Shown here: positions 18,213 through 27,851 of the stretch, one piece after another
How positions within the stretch are numbered: the first letter of the stretch is position 1
Layout of the letters: each line of letters opens with the position of its first letter
Assembly (NCBI GenBank): GCA_024404675.1
Contig: JAKSPO010000001.1
Coordinates: forward strand, 248,001 to 312,000
Direction: 5' to 3'
DNA: 64,000 nt
Source of the DNA: Lachnospiraceae bacterium
Lineage (GTDB): Bacteria > Bacillota > Clostridia > Lachnospirales > Lachnospiraceae
Translations under genes and position numbers: made by a program
The notes under the pieces: generated by a model
Databases searched by the model: none
The model's input: the letters and a program-made list of their open reading frames with translations, nothing else
Told to the model about the DNA's origin: nothing

Positions 18213-19538
18213 ATGAATATGTATGATATTATTACTGCTAAGAAAAAGGGACTTGAGCTTAGTGATGAAGAGATTTCTTATTTTGTTAGCGGATATACAA
18301 AAGGTGAGATTCCGGATTATCAGGTTTCCGCTCTTTTAATGGCAATCTGTTTAAATGGTATGAATCTTCGCGAGACAACAACACTTACGCTTTGCATGCG
18401 TGATAGCGGCGATGTGATGGATCTCAGTTCGATTCCCGGTTTAAAGGCAGATAAGCACAGTACCGGAGGTGTTGGTGACAAGGTTTCCTTGGTTGTCGGT
18501 CCGATGGTAGCTGCACTCGGCGTTCCGGTTGCCAAGATGTCCGGCCGCGGACTCGGTCATACCGGCGGAACCATCGATAAGCTCGAAAGCATCCCCGGCT
18601 TCTGCACCGCACTTCCTACAGAGCGATTTTTAAATAACGTAAAGACGATGGGTCTTTCTATCGTTGGGCAGACTGCGGATCTGGCACCTGCCGATAAGAA
18701 GCTGTATGCCTTAAGAGATGTAACCGCAACCGTCGATAATATCTCCTTGATTGCTTCTAGTATTATGAGTAAGAAGCTCGCTTCCGGCTCCGATGTAATT
18801 GTTCTTGATGTCACAACGGGTAGCGGCGCATTCATGAAAACTGTCGAAGATGCCATTAAGCTTTCCGAAGAGATGGTTCAGATTGGTACCAGAGCCGGTA
18901 AGAAGGTTTATGCAGTCATCACCGATATGAATCAGGTGCTTGGTCATACCGTCGGCAACGCCCTCGAGGTGAAAGAAGCAATCGAAGCGCTGCACGGAAG
19001 AGGAGAAGCAGATCTTTTAGAGGCCTGCTACACGATTGCCGGATTTATGTTACTTGGGTGCGGCAAGGCAAAGGATCTTGCGGATGCGAAGGAGATGCTT
19101 TCCACTGTCATTGCAAATGGAAAGGCTTTCGAGAAATTCTGCGAATTCATTTCAGCACAGGACGGTGACGTAACCTTTATCATGGATCCCTCCAGGTTTT
19201 CCACGGCTGCACATTCTATTGATGTACTTGCAACAGAGGACGGATATATCGAATCGGTCAATGCAGAGCGTATCGGTCGTACCTCTGTACTGCTTGGTGC
19301 CGGTCGTGAAACAAAGGATGATCCGATTATTATGAGTGCAGGTATCGTAAATTACTGTAAAGTGGGAACATTCTTCAAAAAAGGGGATGTTCTTGCGACA
19401 CTATATGCAGAAGATGCGTCAAAGCTTACAGCAGCGATGGAATATTACAGAAGCGCCTATTCTGTAGTTCCTACTCCTGTAGACCAGCTAACCACAATAT
19501 ATGGTTATGTGGATATAGACGGCTTTCATACTATATAA
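18213..19538 (+). CDS. pdp: Pyrimidine-nucleoside phosphorylase
   Basis: Phosphorolysis of thymidine/uridine/deoxyuridine to base plus (deoxy)ribose-1-phosphate, nucleoside salvage. 441 residues. Phosphate-binding signature KHSTGGVGDK (81-90), then SGRGLGHTGGTIDKLESIPGF and RDVTATVD. The family's alpha domain, glycine-rich loop and C-terminal alpha/beta lobe (VGTFFKKGDVLATLYA) are all present. Ribosome site AAAGGAGGT. Thymidine phosphorylase (deoA) and Pdp differ mainly in specificity; Pdp is usual in Firmicutes. No deoC or cdd next to it. Confidence 0.9.
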   Translation: MNMYDIITAKKKGLELSDEEISYFVSGYTKGEIPDYQVSALLMAICLNGMNLRETTTLTLCMRDSGDVMDLSSIPGLKADKHSTGGVGDKVSLVVGPMVAALGVPVAKMSGRGLGHTGGTIDKLESIPGFCTALPTERFLNNVKTMGLSIVGQTADLAPADKKLYALRDVTATVDNISLIASSIMSKKLASGSDVIVLDVTTGSGAFMKTVEDAIKLSEEMVQIGTRAGKKVYAVITDMNQVLGHTVGNALEVKEAIEALHGRGEADLLEACYTIAGFMLLGCGKAKDLADAKEMLSTVIANGKAFEKFCEFISAQDGDVTFIMDPSRFSTAAHSIDVLATEDGYIESVNAERIGRTSVLLGAGRETKDDPIIMSAGIVNYCKVGTFFKKGDVLATLYAEDASKLTAAMEYYRSAYSVVPTPVDQLTTIYGYVDIDGFHTI

Positions 19539-19582
19539 ATACTACAAATTGTGTTGATTCACACCTTAAACCATAGATTTTG

Positions 19583-19611
19583 TTGACAACCGCTACTTTT
19601 TCGGCTATAAT
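19583..19611 (+). promoter_or_regulatory. Perfect-consensus sigma-A promoter
   Basis: TTGACA, 17 bp, TATAAT. Drives the metallophosphoesterase gene and probably scpA and scpB behind it. Confidence 0.85.
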
Positions 19612-19637
19612 GTGACTGTTAGAGGAGGTACTATCCC

Positions 19638-20411
19638 TTGTGTCCCTTTCGAACAGAACATTATAAAGCAGATTTCTCGTATTTACCTTATCACGAGGAA
19701 TTACCGAAACGGATAGCGGTTGTTTCTGATTTACATAATAATGTTTATGGACGAAACAACGAGCATTTGCTTTCGGCAATACATGCCGAGAATCCTTCCC
19801 TCATATTGATTACCGGGGATCTTGTGGTGAATGACCGTAGGGAGAATGGAAGAGCACTTAAGTTTTTGAAGGAGCTTTCAAAGCTTAAGCCTCCAATCAT
19901 CTATTCCCTTGGAAATCATGAAGAACGGTTTCGAAGAAGAGATGCAGCAGCATATCAGAAGTATGTGAAGCATCTGAAGGCGCTCGGGGTTCAATACCTC
20001 GACAATGCCTGGTTTGATCTTACGAAACATGTTCATATCGGAGGACTTACCGTTCCGTATCGATGCTATCAAAGGGGCTTCGGTGTTAAACTTCAGAAGG
20101 AAGAACTCGAGGAGCTTCTTCCGAAAAGGGATGGAATCCGAATCGTTCTGGCACATGACCCGCACTGGTTCCCGGTTTATAGAGATTGTGGGTACGACAT
20201 CATTTTGTCCGGTCATCTGCACGGAGGTATCGTAAGACTTCCAAGGCTTGGTGGTTTGATCAGTACAAGACTTCGGTTATTTCCGAAATATGATGCTGGT
20301 ATGTTCCGCGAAAGAAACAGTACGATGTTCGTATCAAGAGGACTTGGTACCCATACCATAAAGCTTCGCATCAATAATAAGCCGGAGCTGATGATGATAG
20401 ATTTACAGTAA
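19638..20411 (+). CDS. Metallophosphoesterase (YkuE-like)
   Basis: Calcineurin-like phosphoesterase of 257 residues. Di-metal motifs in order: SDLHNN (30-35), GDLVVN (60-65), GNHEE (92-96), LAHDPHW and SGHLHGG. No signal peptide or transmembrane helix is evident. TTG start, supported by AGAGGAGGT 8 bases upstream and a promoter just before; no ATG fits. It precedes scpAB by 15 bp, so the three are likely co-transcribed. Substrate unknown. Confidence 0.88.
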   Translation: MCPFRTEHYKADFSYLPYHEELPKRIAVVSDLHNNVYGRNNEHLLSAIHAENPSLILITGDLVVNDRRENGRALKFLKELSKLKPPIIYSLGNHEERFRRRDAAAYQKYVKHLKALGVQYLDNAWFDLTKHVHIGGLTVPYRCYQRGFGVKLQKEELEELLPKRDGIRIVLAHDPHWFPVYRDCGYDIILSGHLHGGIVRLPRLGGLISTRLRLFPKYDAGMFRERNSTMFVSRGLGTHTIKLRINNKPELMMIDLQ

Positions 20412-20426
20412 ATAAAGGAGGTAATT

Positions 20427-21206
20427 ATGGATCTTTCATTTAAGCTTGAAGCATTCGAAGGCCCGCTCGATCTTCTGTTACAGCTGATCGATAAGAACAA
20501 GGTAAATATTTATGATATTCCGATTGCCATGATTACCGACCAGTATATGCAGGTTTTAGAGGAGCTTAAGCAGTATCCGATCGATAACATGAGCGAGTTC
20601 CTTGTGATGGCAGCAACGCTTCTTCGTATCAAATCGCAGATGCTTCTTCCGGTAGAAGTGGAAGAGACCGAGGAGAATACCGACCCGAGAGCAGAGCTTG
20701 TCGAGAGACTTCTTGAATATAAGATGTATAAATACGCTTCCTACGAGCTGAAGGATCGTCAGATTGACGCCGCGAAGCATCTGTACCGCAAGGAGCAGCT
20801 TCCGAAGGAGGTTGTGAACTTTAAGGAAGAGGTTAGTGCAGAGCAGGTAATCGAAGAGGGCAATGTTACCCTTCTTAAGTTAAATACCATCTTCAACGAA
20901 GTCATGAAGCGTCAGGATAATCGTATCGATCCGATCCGTAGCAAGTTCGGAAAGATCGAAAAGGAAGAGATTAACTTTAAGGAAAAGATTCTCGATATCC
21001 AGAGATTTGGGCTTTCTCATCGTAAGTTCAGCTTCCGTAAGCTTTTAGAGAAGGCTATGGATAAGGTAGAGCTGATTGTTACCTTCCTTGGTATATTGGA
21101 GCTGATTCATATGGGGCGTGTATGCATTCATCAGAAGAAGCTTTTCGATGATTTTGAAGTAGAATATCTTGCAACGGACGTTGTTCCGATTGAGGCATTT
21201 GTTTAA
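20427..21206 (+). CDS. scpA: Segregation and condensation protein A (kleisin)
   Basis: Kleisin subunit that bridges the SMC dimer with ScpB for chromosome condensation and segregation. 259 residues. N-terminal signature FEGPLDLLLQLIDKNKVNIYDIPIAMIT; ATLLRIKSQMLLP; C-terminal winged helix (TFLGILELIHMGRV). AAAGGAGGT ribosome site. Followed by scpB 11 bp later. smc is not in the window. Confidence 0.96.
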   Translation: MDLSFKLEAFEGPLDLLLQLIDKNKVNIYDIPIAMITDQYMQVLEELKQYPIDNMSEFLVMAATLLRIKSQMLLPVEVEETEENTDPRAELVERLLEYKMYKYASYELKDRQIDAAKHLYRKEQLPKEVVNFKEEVSAEQVIEEGNVTLLKLNTIFNEVMKRQDNRIDPIRSKFGKIEKEEINFKEKILDIQRFGLSHRKFSFRKLLEKAMDKVELIVTFLGILELIHMGRVCIHQKKLFDDFEVEYLATDVVPIEAFV

Positions 21207-21217
21207 AGGAGCATATT

Positions 21218-21781
21218 TTGGATAACGAACAGAAGAAGGCTGCGCTGGAAGCAATCCTCTTTACGATGGGCGATGCCGTCGATGAGGAAAGGCTTGCTGC
21301 AGCGGTTGAAATCACGACCGAGGAAGTAACCATGCTGATGACCGAACTGATTGCAGATTACGAGTCCCGCAATCACGGCATCATGATTATGCGTGTCGGG
21401 AACAAATACCAGATGTGCACCAAGGTAACCTATTACGAAACATTGATTAAGCTTTGTCATGTACCGCAGAAGCATGTACTTACCGATACACTTTTAGAAA
21501 CACTTTCCATCATTGCTTATAAGCAGCCGATCACCAGAATGGAGGTAGAAGCGATTCGAGGCGTTCGCTGTGATTATGCAATCAACACGCTGATTGATTA
21601 TCATCTGATCTGTGAGCTCGGACGTCTGGATGCACCCGGAAGACCGATTCTGTTCGGTACGACGGATGATTTCCTTCGTAGCTTTGGGGTAAGCTCTCTT
21701 GAGGAGCTTCCGATCATCAGCACGGAAAAGGTGGAGCAGTTCAAGGAAGAAGCCGAGGAAGAGGCTGTCATTCAAGTATAA
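21218..21781 (+). CDS. scpB: Segregation and condensation protein B
   Basis: Dimeric winged-helix partner of ScpA. 187 residues. Characteristic segments: EAILFTMGDAVDEERLA, LSIIAYKQPITRMEVEAIRGV, LGRLDAPGRPILFGTT. TTG start supported by AAAGGAG 7 bases upstream. Ends in an acidic tail. Confidence 0.95.
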   Translation: MDNEQKKAALEAILFTMGDAVDEERLAAAVEITTEEVTMLMTELIADYESRNHGIMIMRVGNKYQMCTKVTYYETLIKLCHVPQKHVLTDTLLETLSIIAYKQPITRMEVEAIRGVRCDYAINTLIDYHLICELGRLDAPGRPILFGTTDDFLRSFGVSSLEELPIISTEKVEQFKEEAEEEAVIQV

Positions 21782-21796
21782 TATAGCATTTTACAC

Positions 21797-21825
21797 AAGC
21801 CGCAGCAGGAATGTTGCGGCTTTTT
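21797..21825 (+). terminator. Terminator after scpB
   Basis: AAGCCGCAGCA/TGTTGCGGCTT stem with one wobble pair and a 4-nt loop, T run after it. Confidence 0.92.
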
Positions 21826-21840
21826 CTATTAGTTAAGCGA

Positions 21841-21869
21841 TTGTTTTTCCTTTATGAGTATGCTATAAT
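21841..21869 (+). promoter_or_regulatory. Sigma-A promoter of the SNF2 helicase gene
   Basis: TTGTTT, 17 bp, TATAAT with extended TGC. The start near 21876 rules out the upstream in-frame start at 21872. Confidence 0.75.
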
Positions 21870-21901
21870 GATTGATACGCAAAAAGAAAGGAAGTCTGCC
21901 T

Positions 21902-24900
21902 ATGAACCTCTCAAAACGCTATATTCGAGACCTTTCGCTCGATGAAACCTCTTATACCGATGGCTTTCTTTATTACAAAAACGGTCGTGTTATCAGCGCC
22001 GAATCCAACAAGGATAAGTCGATGTATCGTTTCGCCGTTAAGGGTAACTACACCTATACGGTCAATGTATCGTTAGGAGAGAACAGCTGCCAGTACGGAT
22101 GTAATTGCTCTGCAAGCATTAACAATTCAGGCGCCTGCAAGCATGTCATTGCGTCCCTTCTCTTTTTGTATCATCTGCAGCACACAACCGTCAGCAATCC
22201 CGAGATGGATGCGCTTGATATGCGTTCCTCTCAGATTCTGAATTATTATATGGAGCTTGACGATTCCTTCGTAAAGAACGAGATCTGTCATGTCACGCCT
22301 TTCTTTTATTATAACGGTATGCTTCGAACCGATAAGGATTATGTAACCATGCGAATTTCCATGGGTGCGGAAAGACCTTATAAGGTTCAGTCCGTGAAGA
22401 AGCTTCTTGAGAACATCCGAGACAACCAGACATTTGTTCTTGGTAAGGATTTTAAGTTCCGCGGTACACTTACGGAGATGGATAGGGCGAGCGAGCAGTT
22501 AATCTCTTATCTGATTGATGTACTTTCCTTTGAGGAGCAGTACGGCATCGTAGGAGAGCTTTCTGTGTTCCAGAAGAACGATATTCGCCTTAACAAGCGT
22601 ATGTTCAAGAATATTCTTCATATTCTTCGAAATGATTCCTTTACGCTTACCTTGAACAATACGCGTGTCCTCGAGAATATCCGTTTCGTAGAAGGAAATC
22701 CCATCATTTCCTTTGATATTGATGCCATGGATGACTGTGTCGTGATTGCATACGGGGAATACGGACGGGTATTTCCGCTTACTGCTGATGGGGATCTGTT
22801 ATATTATAATGCGACAATCTATCGTCCCGACACGACATTTACCAAGAATTATCTGCCGATTTACAATTCCCTTTCTAAGGAGAACCCGCAGATTGTATTT
22901 CGCGGTGACTACGCAAAGCGTTTTTTGAATGATGTATTGCCGAAGCTGAATAACACGATGAATATTCAGATTCCGGACAATCTGCGTGACCATTATCTGA
23001 CATACCCCTTGCAGGCATTTCTTTATATGGATTATGCGCAGGGCAATATCAGTGCAGAGCTTCGATTCACCTACGGTGAGTATACCTTTAACAGCTTCTC
23101 CGAGCCGGATATTCACGGTTTCATCCTTGTTCGTGACAAGGAGCAGGAGAATATCATTCGTGAGGAGTTAGTGGATTATGGCTTTGAAAGACATAGCGGT
23201 TATTATCTTCTCTGCGATGAGGATGCCTTGTTCCGCTTCCTAACCGGTGACCGCGGACGCCTGCCGGAGCTTTGTGAGATGATGTTTTCGGAGTCCTTCC
23301 ATTCCCTTAAGGTTACAAGCGGCAAGAAGGTTTCTTACGGTCTTCATATGAATTCCGGCGAGAATTTCCTGTCACTCGATCTATCCTTAGAGGACGTACC
23401 GAAGGCAGAGCTTCGTGACCTGTTGCTTTCTGTACAGATGAAGAAGCAGTACTATCGTTTGAAGGACGGTAATTTCCTGCTTCTTGATTCCGATGAACTG
23501 TTGGATTCGATTGAGATACTTAGAAATCTGAATATTAACCTTCGTACGATGAAGGATTCGACAATCTCCGTAGAGAGAAATCTTGCCGGATATTTAAAGA
23601 GCCTTTTCTCCGAGGACGGTTATGAAGCCAAGGTCGATGAGTCAGTTATTCGCTTTGCAGAATCGATTAATAACCCGACGGAATTCCCGATTCCTGAGGG
23701 CATTCATGCTAATGTTCGCCAGTATCAGCGCGTAGGTTATTCCTGGATGCGAAACCTTGCGCAGTACGGCATGGGCGGTATTCTTGCGGATGATATGGGT
23801 CTTGGTAAGACATTACAGTCTATCATGTATCTGGCATCGCTTCCGGAGGATTCTCTTTCCATCGTCGTCTGCCCGTCCTCTCTGATGTTCAACTGGAAGG
23901 ACGAGATTGAAAACTTTGCACCGGGTCTTCCCTGTACCGTAGTTTGCGGTATTCCGGAGGAGCGAGGAAATCTGATATCTCACGCGAAGAACGGTATCAT
24001 CATTACCTCTTATCCGCTGCTAAGAAGAGATATTTCACTTTATAAAAATATTCAGTTCAAAGCTGTTATCATCGATGAGGCACAGAATATTAAGAACTCT
24101 ACGTCGCTTAACGCAATGAATGTTAAGAAACTGAATGCAGAGAATCATTTTGCGCTTACCGGTACACCGATTGAGAACTCCCTGTCGGAAATCTGGTCCA
24201 TCTTTGATTTCCTGATGCCAGGATATCTGTTCCATCATCCAAAGTTTATATCGGTATTCGAAAGACCGATTATGAACGAAGACAAGGATGCTTTGCATCA
24301 GTTGAATCTACGAATTCATCCGTTCATCCTTCGTCGTATGAAGCATGACGTTTTGGACGAGCTTCCGGAGAAGACCGAAGAGAAGATTCTTATCGATCTT
24401 ACCGAGAAGCAGAAGAAGCTCTATGCTGCATATCTTGAGCATTATAAGGGCGAACTCGATCTGAACAATGACGATTTCATCCAGAAGAATCAGATTCAGA
24501 TTCTGAGCGTTCTGATGCGTCTCAGACAGATCTGCTGTCACCCGGCAACATTTCTTGATAATTATGACGGTGATAGTGCTAAGATGGAGCTCTTGGTTGA
24601 GCTTCTTACAAATGCCATCGATTCCGGCCACAGAGTGCTTGTGTTCTCCCAGTTCACGTCGATGCTTGAACTGATTCGTACAGAGCTTGATAAGCTCGAG
24701 ATTCCGTACTTCTCCTTAGAGGGTAAGACGAAGATTGATGCAAGAAATCAGGCCGTAAAGCGCTTCAACGAAGGAGAGAAGAAGGTATTTCTGATCTCTT
24801 TGAAGGCAGGCGGTACCGGTCTTAATCTGATCGGTGCGGATACAGTCATTCATATGGATCCCTGGTGGAATCCGGCTGTAGAAGAGCAGGCAACCGACCG

Positions 24901-25084
24901 AGCTTATCGTATCGGCCAGCTGAAGAATGTCCATGTCATTAAGATTCTTTCTAAGGGAACGATTGAAGAGAAGATCTATCGTTTACAAAAGAAGAAGCAG
25001 AGTCTTGCAGATTCCGTTATCGATCTGAAGCAGGATTTCTTAAAGCAGCTTACTAAGGAAGAGCTTTTGGAAGTATTCTCCTGA
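21902..25084 (+). CDS. SNF2-family helicase with N-terminal SWIM zinc finger
   Basis: 1060-residue DEAD-like ATPase. The N-terminus has a SWIM zinc finger (C67, C69, C79, H81). A long middle region corresponds to the bacterial SNF2-associated segment. The helicase lobes carry Walker A (DDMGLGKTLQS, about 627-637), DEAQ (about 724), TGTPIENSLSEIWS, and lobe 2 with SQFTSML, LKAGGTGLNL and DRAYRIGQ. RapA-type bacterial members act on DNA-protein or RNA polymerase complexes; the target of this one is unknown. ATG 21902 follows AAAGGAAG. It sits directly after scpAB but has its own promoter. Confidence 0.93.
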   Translation: MNLSKRYIRDLSLDETSYTDGFLYYKNGRVISAESNKDKSMYRFAVKGNYTYTVNVSLGENSCQYGCNCSASINNSGACKHVIASLLFLYHLQHTTVSNPEMDALDMRSSQILNYYMELDDSFVKNEICHVTPFFYYNGMLRTDKDYVTMRISMGAERPYKVQSVKKLLENIRDNQTFVLGKDFKFRGTLTEMDRASEQLISYLIDVLSFEEQYGIVGELSVFQKNDIRLNKRMFKNILHILRNDSFTLTLNNTRVLENIRFVEGNPIISFDIDAMDDCVVIAYGEYGRVFPLTADGDLLYYNATIYRPDTTFTKNYLPIYNSLSKENPQIVFRGDYAKRFLNDVLPKLNNTMNIQIPDNLRDHYLTYPLQAFLYMDYAQGNISAELRFTYGEYTFNSFSEPDIHGFILVRDKEQENIIREELVDYGFERHSGYYLLCDEDALFRFLTGDRGRLPELCEMMFSESFHSLKVTSGKKVSYGLHMNSGENFLSLDLSLEDVPKAELRDLLLSVQMKKQYYRLKDGNFLLLDSDELLDSIEILRNLNINLRTMKDSTISVERNLAGYLKSLFSEDGYEAKVDESVIRFAESINNPTEFPIPEGIHANVRQYQRVGYSWMRNLAQYGMGGILADDMGLGKTLQSIMYLASLPEDSLSIVVCPSSLMFNWKDEIENFAPGLPCTVVCGIPEERGNLISHAKNGIIITSYPLLRRDISLYKNIQFKAVIIDEAQNIKNSTSLNAMNVKKLNAENHFALTGTPIENSLSEIWSIFDFLMPGYLFHHPKFISVFERPIMNEDKDALHQLNLRIHPFILRRMKHDVLDELPEKTEEKILIDLTEKQKKLYAAYLEHYKGELDLNNDDFIQKNQIQILSVLMRLRQICCHPATFLDNYDGDSAKMELLVELLTNAIDSGHRVLVFSQFTSMLELIRTELDKLEIPYFSLEGKTKIDARNQAVKRFNEGEKKVFLISLKAGGTGLNLIGADTVIHMDPWWNPAVEEQATDRAYRIGQLKNVHVIKILSKGTIEEKIYRLQKKKQSLADSVIDLKQDFLKQLTKEELLEVFS

Positions 25085-25131
25085 TCATAGAATGCTTCCT
25101 GACGGATTGATTAGAATTACATTATCGCATT

Positions 25132-25160
25132 AAAAAAACCGCTCATTGAGCGGTTTTTTT
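25132..25160. terminator. Bidirectional terminator between convergent genes
   Basis: AACCGCTC/GAGCGGTT with a 3-nt loop, flanked by seven A and seven T. Serves the helicase gene (+) and could stop readthrough from the minus-strand zinc-ribbon gene. Confidence 0.93.
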
Positions 25161-25175
25161 ATATCAGTGAAATGA

Positions 25176-27830
25176 TCAATCATCCAGATATTTGCTGTAA
25201 TATCTTCTTACAATGTAATCGAGGAAGGATTCGTTCAGATCACCGAAGGTCGTCTTGAGAACCTTCTTCATACCATTGATCTTGTTCTCGTCGTTCTCCT
25301 CGTTTGTGGCTTCAGGCTTTTCAAACTGCTTTACATAGCTTGCAGTCATATTTAACATAAGCCAGCTATTGAAAAGCGTTGCAAGCTGCTTACCGCTGAT
25401 GGAAAGTAAGAAGCCGGTTGTTCTGATGAGAGAGGGGTCAATCACATTCTTGATGTTACTCGGTACCTTATCAACAAATACACTCTTCACCTCATCATTG
25501 CTGGTTGCACGCATATGCGTTACAACAACGGTCGAGCCATCAAGGATATCCTTCTTGCCCTTCTTATACTTCGAATAACTGGATACGGTATGCGGCTTAT
25601 AGAAGTCAAATTCATCCTCGTTCGACGTATTCGGTTTATAATCGGGTACGAAGCCGGCGTAGTTATCCAGATCGTCGTTATCCTCGAAAACAATCTTGTT
25701 GCCCTTCTTATCAATGCTGAACTCAAGATTCGCTTTTCTGGTCTGTTCCTTCTGCTTCTGGGATTCTGCAAGCTCGTTGGCACGCTTACGTTCCTGAACC
25801 TTTTCGGTAAACTGGCGATATGCAGCTTCCTCGGGTGTTTCCTCTACATCCTGAGGCTTCTCCTGGTAGGAGTAATCCGGAACAAAACCCTTATACTCAT
25901 CAAGATCAGAGAAATCGTTACTCTTAAAGTTGGCAGGTTTCTTAGGCTGCGACTTTGTAAGGTTATCGCCGCTTACATTCGGGTTTGCAACGGAACTCGG
26001 GGCATCCTTTGCCGCCTTTCCAATCTCAACATTATTATCAATTACCTCTTCAATGATAGAAGAGTCTGCGGAAACAGAAATCTTCGTATCCTGAATATCC
26101 TTCGGACGACCGGAATCATTGGAGATGTAAGAATATTCGTCGAGGCCTTCGTATTTCTCCTTATCGGGAAGAATCTCATCAACAACAGAATTCTTCAAGG
26201 AAGCCTCAAGGCTTTCGGAATCCTTCAGATAGGAATCTAAAACATCCTCACCGGAATTCTCGGAAGCATCACTTGCTGCCGGTTCAACCGAAGGAGCAGG
26301 CTCAGACTGCTTTTGGCTCTTCTTAAGAGAAGCCTCACGAAACTGACTAAGAAAAGCAGAGTAAGCATCGTCCTCAGCATCGTCCTCGGCATCATTTGCT
26401 TCTTCCTTATCGATGGTAACGACATCCACCGCATCAACAATATTGCCGGCATCCAGTTCTTCGTCAGCAATCGGTTTCACTTCTACGAAAATCGGCTCGG
26501 AACTTGCAGGCTCACTAGCGGAACTTGCCGGCTCGGTATAAGCAGTTTCAAAGCTACTTTCAGAAGACTTAATGCTATCAGCGGTATAGCTTTCAGTAGT
26601 ATAATCAGAAGTGTAGCTATCAGAAGAAGTATAACCTTCGTTAGAAGAATAACTGTAATCACTCTTCAAGGAATCATTCACGTCATACGAATCGTTACTC
26701 TCGTAGCTTACCGCACTATCGGTATAGCTATCATAAGCGGATACATCGATATTGTCATCCATAACAGCATCGTAGGTGCTTTCGTAAGAAGGTGTATCAT
26801 ACGAATCAACGGAAGTCTCCTCGTAGGTATCTGAAAGCGTAGACGATTCATAGCTGTCGGTAACAAGCTCTTCATCGGAGGTCTCGGTAACAGAAACTTC
26901 TGTATCAACGTTATAATCCGAAATCGGAGAGGACACAGGCGTTACAAGCTTCGTGCGCTTTCCGTAGAACGGATCGGTCGAAAAGCTTGACAGGGGATCC
27001 TCACCGGGAGCTACGGTAAATCTGCTGTCGGGCTCATCGGAAGAGGTTACGGTCGAATAACGGTCACGCTTCGGTGCAGGCTGTGCCGGATTCATGAAAA
27101 GGTTCAGAATATCCTTATGCTTGGTATCCTCCTCTTTCTTCGGCGCACTGAAATTACCAAACTCATCATCGAAGAAGGAATTCTTAAAGGAAGAGGGCTT
27201 CGTAGAAGGCTTCACAGGTTCCTTCTTCAAAATAACCTCCTCAATCACAGGTTCTTCGATAACAGGCTCATCAATAATAGGCTCATCGATTACCGGTTCA
27301 TCAATGATAGAATCATCAATGACAGAGTCTTCAATTACCGGATCATCAAGCTTGGTTTCCTCTAAGACAGCCTCGAGAGCATCATAGGAAGGCTTAGAAC
27401 TGGAAACAGGCTCTGAAGGCGCACTGGATCTGGAAATCGGTCCGATATACATAGAAGGTGCCGGAGTGGGCTCAACAGGTGCCTCAGGTTCCGTTATAAC
27501 TTCCTCCTGTACAGGAGCGTTCTCAAGCTCGGCCGCACGTTTCTTTCTTGACTCCATCAGGCAATACTCAGCAAAAAGCTTCGGTCCGCGTTTCTGTTCC
27601 TTCTGGCTTACAAAGATACGATAGGCATTCTCTCTGGAAGAAAACTCGTAAGCGCAGTCAACACCGCTTGACTTCGCATACTCAACAAAGCCAATAGCAG
27701 CCTCCTCCTTCTGTAACGAAAACATAGGAACCTTAGCGGATGCGGCTTCTTCTTTCAAAAGTGCATTACATTCCGGACAGATAGTAACCGAAAGACCGTA
27801 TTCCTTTTGACAATTCGGACAAAATCCCAT
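25176..27830 (-). CDS. Very long acidic zinc-ribbon protein with repeat-rich disordered middle
   Basis: 884 residues; I do not recognise a named family. Residues 4-21 are a zinc ribbon (CPNC...CPEC). Residues about 34-100 look like a small globular domain (VEYAKSSGVDCAYEFSSRENAYRIFV). The middle (about 100-770) is low complexity: a pentapeptide repeat around VIDEP, a Tyr/Ser/Asp-rich stretch (about 320-430), and two copies of the motif LDxYxGFVPDY (about 642-652 and 721-731). The last 115 residues are ordered and helical. No signal peptide or transmembrane segment. GAGGAGGAG ribosome site. Its neighbour shares the zinc ribbon, so the two are likely paralogues. Confidence 0.85.
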   Translation of the reverse strand: MGFCPNCQKEYGLSVTICPECNALLKEEAASAKVPMFSLQKEEAAIGFVEYAKSSGVDCAYEFSSRENAYRIFVSQKEQKRGPKLFAEYCLMESRKKRAAELENAPVQEEVITEPEAPVEPTPAPSMYIGPISRSSAPSEPVSSSKPSYDALEAVLEETKLDDPVIEDSVIDDSIIDEPVIDEPIIDEPVIEEPVIEEVILKKEPVKPSTKPSSFKNSFFDDEFGNFSAPKKEEDTKHKDILNLFMNPAQPAPKRDRYSTVTSSDEPDSRFTVAPGEDPLSSFSTDPFYGKRTKLVTPVSSPISDYNVDTEVSVTETSDEELVTDSYESSTLSDTYEETSVDSYDTPSYESTYDAVMDDNIDVSAYDSYTDSAVSYESNDSYDVNDSLKSDYSYSSNEGYTSSDSYTSDYTTESYTADSIKSSESSFETAYTEPASSASEPASSEPIFVEVKPIADEELDAGNIVDAVDVVTIDKEEANDAEDDAEDDAYSAFLSQFREASLKKSQKQSEPAPSVEPAASDASENSGEDVLDSYLKDSESLEASLKNSVVDEILPDKEKYEGLDEYSYISNDSGRPKDIQDTKISVSADSSIIEEVIDNNVEIGKAAKDAPSSVANPNVSGDNLTKSQPKKPANFKSNDFSDLDEYKGFVPDYSYQEKPQDVEETPEEAAYRQFTEKVQERKRANELAESQKQKEQTRKANLEFSIDKKGNKIVFEDNDDLDNYAGFVPDYKPNTSNEDEFDFYKPHTVSSYSKYKKGKKDILDGSTVVVTHMRATSNDEVKSVFVDKVPSNIKNVIDPSLIRTTGFLLSISGKQLATLFNSWLMLNMTASYVKQFEKPEATNEENDENKINGMKKVLKTTFGDLNESFLDYIVRRYYSKYLDD
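27241..27345. repeat. Seven 15-bp tandem repeats inside the zinc-ribbon gene
   Basis: Seven contiguous 15-bp units of the type TCATCAATAATAGGC encode, on the minus strand, the pentapeptide [E/D]-[E/D]-[P/S]-[V/I]-I. Units differ mainly at third positions, so the peptide is better conserved than the DNA. Confidence 0.85.
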
Positions 27831-27851
27831 GAACGACTCCTCCTCTTAGCT

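Noticed and set aside
25515-26240. Plus-strand open frame inside the giant zinc-ribbon gene
   Set aside because: The minus-strand frame is continuous for 884 codons with a zinc ribbon, ribosome site and conserved ends; the plus frame has no start context.
27241-27345. CRISPR array
   Set aside because: The units are contiguous 15-mers without spacers and lie inside a reading frame.
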